DNA from: Actinophytocola sp044466355
Lineage (GTDB): Bacteria; Actinomycetota; Actinomycetes; Mycobacteriales; Pseudonocardiaceae
Assembly: GCF_044466355.1 (NCBI RefSeq)
Contig: NZ_JBITMQ010000001.1
Coordinates: 992,001-1,056,000 of the forward strand
DNA: 64,000 bases
Reading direction: 5' to 3'
The translations under genes were made by a program, and so were the position numbers. Shown here in pieces: positions 59,778 through 64,000 of this stretch. The notes beneath the pieces were generated by a model. That model saw only the letters and a list, made by a program, of their open reading frames with translations, was not told the DNA's origin and did not search any database. The stretch's first letter is position 1; each line of letters opens with the position of its first letter.

Positions 59778-61175
59778 ATGGGATTACGAGGGCTGCTGCT
59801 CGCATCGCTGGTGGTGGCCGGATCGCTGGTGTCGCCGGGTTCGGGTGCCGCGGCCGGGACGTGGAGTCTCACCACCGCGCAGCGCCAGGCCTACCTGGCC
59901 CACTACGCGCCGCTGATCCTCAAACGCGGGGACGAGAACGACGGCCGGGAGGGCAGCGACTGGCTGTCCAACTACGACTTCGACCGCGACGGGAACTTCA
60001 GCGACAACCGGGTCGAGTGGCGCACGGTCGGCCGGTACGCGACCGCGGGCGCGAACCCGCACTGGCGGATCCGGCCCACGCTGTACACGGCGCTGATCGA
60101 GTACACGGAGAACGGGACGAAGAACCTCGTGCTGCTGTACCACGTCTACAACGCGGCCGACAAGGACTTCGCCGAGATCCACGACTGGGAGCGGATCGAG
60201 ATCGTCCTGCGCGGGGTCACCGGCACGCCAGGAGCCGGGGAGAGCGTCGGGCACGTGACCGTCACGAGCCACAAGGACCACGTGATGCGCCGCGGCACCG
60301 ACAGCGCCGTGAACTTCATGCCCACCGCGACGGGCAGGCACCTGTTGCTGTGGCAGGCGGATCACAGCAACTTCGACCCGCCGAGCATCAACCCGCACGC
60401 CCACGAACTGCGCTTCGCCACGACGCCGTGGAGCACGATCGCCGCGCGCATGAACGGCACCGGCACCGCCGAGACCGACATCAACAACGACAACGAGAAG
60501 AACGTGCACTACGCGTTCGTGCCGGAGAGTTCGACGGCCGCCGTTTCGGCGTGGCGCGCCCAGCCGGTCACGGCGGAGACGGCCGACGCGTTGGCGAGCA
60601 AGGCCGACAACGGCACGGCCGTGCCGTGGCAGGCGGTCAAGCGGGTCACGTACGAGCTGCAGGACCTCGCCGACGTCGTGCCGACCCACTGGCAGCACGC
60701 GAACTGGCAGACGCACTGGCTCGCCGACAAGTCCAGCGACGTCCTGCTGGCGAGCCCGGTGACGGCGGAGGACGGCACGGCCGTGGTCAGCGCCGGGTTG
60801 CAGCGCTTCTACACGGCGTCGCGGGACAGCGGCGCGTCCGATCTGACCGACGGTCGCGAGGGCGTGCTGTCCAAGAACTGGTTCTACGGCGCCTACTCCG
60901 GTGAGGAGAACGCCGACGAGATCTCCGGATCCGACGACTTCGGCGGCTACGAGGGCGTCGGGCTCGACAGCTCCGGCCGGAGCCGGGGGACGGCGAGCGG
61001 GGATCCGGCCTCCCACAACGCGTACTGGCGCCAGCACGACTTCTTCGTCCACACCGGCGCCGTCGACAGCGCGGACCACCGCGAGTCCGGTGTCTGGCTC
61101 ACCGGCGGCTGGCACACCGCGGCGGCCGGTGGGTTCGACGGCCGGTGGGTCCAGCTCTTCGCCGACCGCCCGTGA
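59778..61175 (+). CDS. Secreted protein with HDWE motif (NPP1/Vps62-like)
   Basis: The product has 465 residues from the ATG at 59778; GTG codons at 59772 and 59775 are possible starts after GGGGGT. A signal peptide (1-~26, cut near GAAA-GTW) is clear. YDFDRDGNFSDN (66-77) looks like an Asp-rich metal loop. YHVYNAADKDFAEIHDWERIEIVL carries HDWE (135-138), the core motif of NPP1-type necrosis-inducing proteins and related Vps62-like folds. The remainder is Trp/His-rich with no recognised domain. Fold assignment is moderate; toxicity is not shown. Confidence 0.7.
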   Translation: MGLRGLLLASLVVAGSLVSPGSGAAAGTWSLTTAQRQAYLAHYAPLILKRGDENDGREGSDWLSNYDFDRDGNFSDNRVEWRTVGRYATAGANPHWRIRPTLYTALIEYTENGTKNLVLLYHVYNAADKDFAEIHDWERIEIVLRGVTGTPGAGESVGHVTVTSHKDHVMRRGTDSAVNFMPTATGRHLLLWQADHSNFDPPSINPHAHELRFATTPWSTIAARMNGTGTAETDINNDNEKNVHYAFVPESSTAAVSAWRAQPVTAETADALASKADNGTAVPWQAVKRVTYELQDLADVVPTHWQHANWQTHWLADKSSDVLLASPVTAEDGTAVVSAGLQRFYTASRDSGASDLTDGREGVLSKNWFYGAYSGEENADEISGSDDFGGYEGVGLDSSGRSRGTASGDPASHNAYWRQHDFFVHTGAVDSADHRESGVWLTGGWHTAAAGGFDGRWVQLFADRP

Positions 61176-61257
61176 GCGGCACGTCCGGGAAACTCCGGAA
61201 ACTACGATCGCGTCAAGGTGCCCATGGCGCCCCACCGTGCTCGTTACGGTACGAGGC

Positions 61258-62610
61258 GTGACGAGCGAGTTCAGCGTGTTGCTGCGGGAGTTCCGGCGGC
61301 AGACGGCGTTGACGCAGGAGGTCCTGGCCGAACGCTCCGGTCTCGCGGTGCGCACCATCCGCAGGCTGGAGAAAGGGGAGAGCGCCAACCCGCAGCTGGA
61401 CACCGTCCGGCTGCTCGCGGACGCGCTGAGCCTCAAGCCCGACGACCGCGCCCGGCTGCTGGCCGTCGCCGAGGGCGGGGACGCGCCGCGCCCCACCGGG
61501 AACCGGCTGGAGTCGGCATTGCACCGGCGGCTCGCCGAGGCCGCCGAGGACCTCGCGCACGCGGTCGGGGCCCGCTGGGTCAGGGAAGAGGAGCTTCGGC
61601 GCATCCAGGACCCCTTCCCGCTGCCGGTCAGGTGGGAGGTGGCGCCCGCCGACGTGATGGACCACTGGGCGAACGTCCGCCGCGTGCTGCCCGGGGAGTC
61701 GGCCACGCCGCTGGACCTCGCGGGCCGACTGCCCGAGATCGCCGACGTCTACCGCCGGATCCCGTCCGGGCGGCTGGTCGTGCTCGGGCGGGCCGGGTCG
61801 GGCAAGTCGGTGCTCGCGGCGCGGTTCGTCCTCGACGTGTTGCGGACCCGCGAGCACGGCGACCCCGTACCGGTCGTGTTCGACGTCGGGTCGTGGCACC
61901 CCGCCACCACGGAGTTCCGCGACTGGCTCGCGAACCAGCTGGTGCGTGACCACCCGGGGCTGGCGGCGGGCGGGGAGAACCTCGCGGCCGACCTGGTCGC
62001 GGCCGGGCACGTCCTGCCGGTACTGGACGGGTTCGACGAACTCGCCACCGGGCTGCACCGGACCGCGCTCGACGCGCTCAACGCCACCACGATGCCGATG
62101 GTGCTGACCAGCCGCCCCGGCGAGTACGCGCGGGTCGCCGCCGACGCGCTGACCGCCGCCGCGGCCGTCCGGCTGGTCGACCTCACCGTGCGCGACCTCG
62201 TCGACTACCTCCCGCGCACCAAGGGCGCCACCGCGTGGGACCCGGTCCTCGCCGCGCTGCGCGACGACCCAGAACGGCCCGCGTGCGTGAACCTCCGGGC
62301 GGTCCTCACCACCCCGCTGATGGTGGGGCTCGCCCGAGCCGTCTACAGCGGCCCCGACGGACGCGACCCGGCGGAGTTGCTGGACGCCGACCGGTTCGCC
62401 AGCCAGTACGCCATCGAGGACCACCTGCTCGGCAGCTTCATCCCCACGGTCTACCGCGACCGGGACGCCGGGCGGGCGCGTGGCTGGTTCGGGTATCTCG
62501 CGCTGCACGCGAACCGCCTCGGCACCCCCGACATCGCGTGGTGGCAACTGGCGCCGCGATGCGCCGGCTGTCGCGCACGCTCGTCGTCGGGCTGCTGTCC
62601 GGGGCGCTGA
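61258..62610 (+). CDS. XRE-NACHT NTPase, reading frame broken near its membrane tail
   Basis: The product has 450 residues from the GTG at 61258. An XRE helix-turn-helix (~5-58; RRQTALTQEVLAERSGLAVRTIRRLEKGE) precedes a NACHT NTPase with P-loop GRAGSGKS (177-184) and Walker B VLPVLDGFDELA (253-263). In relatives the region after DIAWWQL continues into membrane helices. Here the frame runs into Cys/Arg/Ser-rich nonsense (APRCAGCRARSSS...). The helices appear at 62559 in the +1-shifted frame, so one indel lies near 62545-62558. NACHT proteins with HTH domains are common in actinomycetes, with proposed sensing or defence roles. Confidence 0.8.
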   Translation: MTSEFSVLLREFRRQTALTQEVLAERSGLAVRTIRRLEKGESANPQLDTVRLLADALSLKPDDRARLLAVAEGGDAPRPTGNRLESALHRRLAEAAEDLAHAVGARWVREEELRRIQDPFPLPVRWEVAPADVMDHWANVRRVLPGESATPLDLAGRLPEIADVYRRIPSGRLVVLGRAGSGKSVLAARFVLDVLRTREHGDPVPVVFDVGSWHPATTEFRDWLANQLVRDHPGLAAGGENLAADLVAAGHVLPVLDGFDELATGLHRTALDALNATTMPMVLTSRPGEYARVAADALTAAAAVRLVDLTVRDLVDYLPRTKGATAWDPVLAALRDDPERPACVNLRAVLTTPLMVGLARAVYSGPDGRDPAELLDADRFASQYAIEDHLLGSFIPTVYRDRDAGRARGWFGYLALHANRLGTPDIAWWQLAPRCAGCRARSSSGCCPGR

Positions 62611-62801
62611 TCGGGCTGGTCGGGGCGATCGCGGCGCTGGGCAACACGCTCGGGTTCGGGCTGGCGCTGGGGGTCGTGCACGGCGCCGGGATCACCTTCG
62701 GCGGCGGGGCCTTCGAACCGTCACGGGTCCAGTTCCGCCTTCGCGTCGAGGACCACGTGCTCCCGGCCGAGGCCGTCGCGAACCGCGAGCTGGGTTCCTG
62801 A
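62559..62801 (+). pseudogene. Displaced membrane tail of the NACHT protein
   Basis: Eighty residues from an ATG overlapping the broken frame: RRLSRTLVVGLLSGALIGLVGAIAALGNTLGFGLALGVVHGAG gives two membrane helices, then PSRVQFRLR. This matches how XRE-NACHT proteins continue after WWQL. It ends early at 62801, so the tail is also shorter than in relatives. It could be reinitiated as a separate small membrane protein, but decay is likelier. Confidence 0.55.
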
Positions 62802-62833
62802 CACGTGGCCGAGGCGGTATCGGTCCCTCGGGG

Positions 62834-63571
62834 TCAGGCCGCCCGCCCGGCGGGGCGCAGGTGTGGTCGGCCGGTCGGGCCCGCGACGTCGAGGTCGCTC
62901 GGCTCCGCCCGGCCCGCCGCCGTGCCGTGGCCGGTCCCGGGCTGGGGTGCCCTCGCCGACTCCGGTGCGTCCGGGCGGTGGCGCCGGTTCACGATGACCA
63001 TCAGCACCAGCCCCACCACGAGCAGGCCGTGCCCGAGCACGCGGGAGACCGGCGCCGCCCCGGTGACGAGGTCGTGGGTGGAGTAGGCGACCAGGACGAC
63101 GAGAAAAGCCGCCAGCATCGGCACGAGCCCGGTGGTGGCCTGCGGCCGGAACGCGGCCCACAGCATGCCGATGCCCAGTGCGAGGTTCCACGCGACGCTC
63201 TCGTTGAACAGGTGCCCGGCGACCGCGGGCCCGACGCCGTGCGCCACGTGCGTGGCCGTGGTGCCGACGCCGACGAGCTGGCTCAGCCCGAGTGTCACCT
63301 GCGCGACGGCGACGCACACCAGCGCGCCCCGGATTCCCCATCCCTGCGCGGGTCCGAGCACGGGCGCGTCGGCGAGGACGGCCGCGCTCAGGTCCGGGAC
63401 CGGCGCGGCGGGCCGCACCCGCACCAGCCGGTTCAGCTCCTCGGCACGACGCAGCCAGGCACGGCACGCACCGCACTCAGCCAGGTGCGCGTCGACCCGC
63501 GCGGCCGGGACGGGCTCGTCCTCGCCGTCCAGCCTGGCCGACAGGGACTCACGACACGTCAGGCACTCCAC
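62834..63571 (-). CDS. Zinc-finger (zf-HC2) membrane anti-sigma factor
   Basis: The product has 245 residues from the GTG at 63571. The N-terminus has CLTCRESLSARLDGE and then HLAECGACRAW (H-x3-C-x2-C), the ZAS zinc-binding anti-sigma motif. About six hydrophobic helices (~85-215) follow, then a Pro/Arg-rich tail. Divergent from the ECF sigma gene at 63635 with a 63-base shared promoter gap. Role: holds that sigma at the membrane until a signal releases it. Confidence 0.85.
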   Translation of the reverse strand: MECLTCRESLSARLDGEDEPVPAARVDAHLAECGACRAWLRRAEELNRLVRVRPAAPVPDLSAAVLADAPVLGPAQGWGIRGALVCVAVAQVTLGLSQLVGVGTTATHVAHGVGPAVAGHLFNESVAWNLALGIGMLWAAFRPQATTGLVPMLAAFLVVLVAYSTHDLVTGAAPVSRVLGHGLLVVGLVLMVIVNRRHRPDAPESARAPQPGTGHGTAAGRAEPSDLDVAGPTGRPHLRPAGRAA

Positions 63572-63634
63572 GGTCTCATTGTCGTGCCAAATGGGTCTGG
63601 GGTTCCCGGTGAACGGTCGGTTACTCTCCACGCC

Positions 63635-64000
63635 GTGGCGACTCCGCGGGGTGTTGACGAGCTGACCGAGTTGGCGATCGCCGCGGGCAAGGGGGACAGG
63701 GGCGCGCTGGAGCGGTTCGTCCGCGCCTCGCAGCGGGACGTGTGGCGCCTGGTGGCGCACCTCGCCGGCGTCGGGCTCGCCGACGACCTCACGCAGGAGA
63801 CCTACCTTCGCGCACTGCCCAGCCTGCCCTCGTTCGCGGGCCGCGCGAGTGCCAGGACGTGGCTGATGTCCATCGCCCGCCGTGTCGTCGTCGACCACGT
63901 CAGGATGGCGACGTCCCGACCGCGGACCACCGGCGCGGTGGACTGGACGCGGGCGGCGGACCGCCTGCAGTCCGACAGCCTGGAGACCGCGCCGGGGTTC
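63635..64000 (+). CDS. ECF sigma factor, 3' end outside window
   Basis: From the GTG at 63635 the frame stays open to the right edge (122 residues visible). Region 2 is complete: LERFVRASQRDVWRLVAHLAGVGLADDLTQETYLRALPSLPSFAGRASARTWLMSIARRVVVDHVR. Region 4 would lie beyond the window. It is paired head-to-head with the zinc anti-sigma gene, unlike the usual co-linear arrangement. Confidence 0.9.
   Translation, partial: MATPRGVDELTELAIAAGKGDRGALERFVRASQRDVWRLVAHLAGVGLADDLTQETYLRALPSLPSFAGRASARTWLMSIARRVVVDHVRMATSRPRTTGAVDWTRAADRLQSDSLETAPGF

Noticed and set aside
1..64000. tRNA, rRNA or transposase genes
   Set aside because: I saw no tRNA cloverleaf, rRNA segment or DDE/tyrosine-recombinase motif anywhere in the window.

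Overview
The window is a very GC-rich stretch with strong third-position GC bias, frequent GTG starts and AGGAGG-type ribosome binding sites. Its content points to an actinomycete, most likely Pseudonocardiaceae: ESX/type VII secretion (T7SS) genes, WXG100 proteins, YbaB proteins beside them, an XRE-NACHT protein and ECF sigma/zinc anti-sigma genes. The family assignment is inference; no rRNA or tRNA is present.

Region A (1-13.2 kb) is an ESX locus. It holds the 3' end of a mycosin, then a leftward run of WXG100-type and substrate genes (WXG100 pair, glycine-rich WXG-like, PPE-like, lytic-transglycosylase-like, DUF6973-like effector). A leftward EccC and a rightward set (three WXG/EspC-like proteins, YbaB, EccD) diverge near 10 kb. 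No EccB or EccE is seen for this locus inside the window.

Region B (13.3-19.0 kb) is a metabolic cassette between the two ESX loci: a tiny FGGGE-repeat peptide, two KASIII-like thiolase-fold proteins (one with Cys-His, one apparently degenerate), a hotdog thioesterase, an MFS exporter and an AMP-forming acyl ligase. The set resembles a small-molecule or peptide-modification pathway of unknown product.

Region C (19.0-54.5 kb) is a second, distinct ESX locus. A second mycosin and EccC run leftward. A rightward block of about 30 kb carries EccD, EccB, two WXG100 proteins (one with an EF-hand loop), a Cys/His/Asp-rich WXG-tailed protein, a Pro/Gly-repeat PPE-like substrate, YbaB, a WXG/EspC-like protein, a 4,924-residue multi-enzyme effector, two associated proteins and an EccA-like double AAA+ ATPase with a beta-helix front end. 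The giant protein carries recognisable protein-glutaminase, zinc-protease (HExxHxxGxxD), Fic and papain-fold deamidase (Tox-PL-like) signatures. Both mycosins have lost essential catalytic residues, so they probably act structurally.

Region D (54.5-64 kb) holds flanking genes: an ECF sigma factor, a membrane-anchored Hsp70-like protein with an ExoP-like galactose-binding tail, a histidine-kinase-like fragment, a membrane protein, a decayed GH16 fragment, NAD kinase, a secreted HDWE-motif protein, a frame-broken XRE-NACHT NTPase, and a divergent zinc anti-sigma/ECF sigma pair, the last cut by the right edge.
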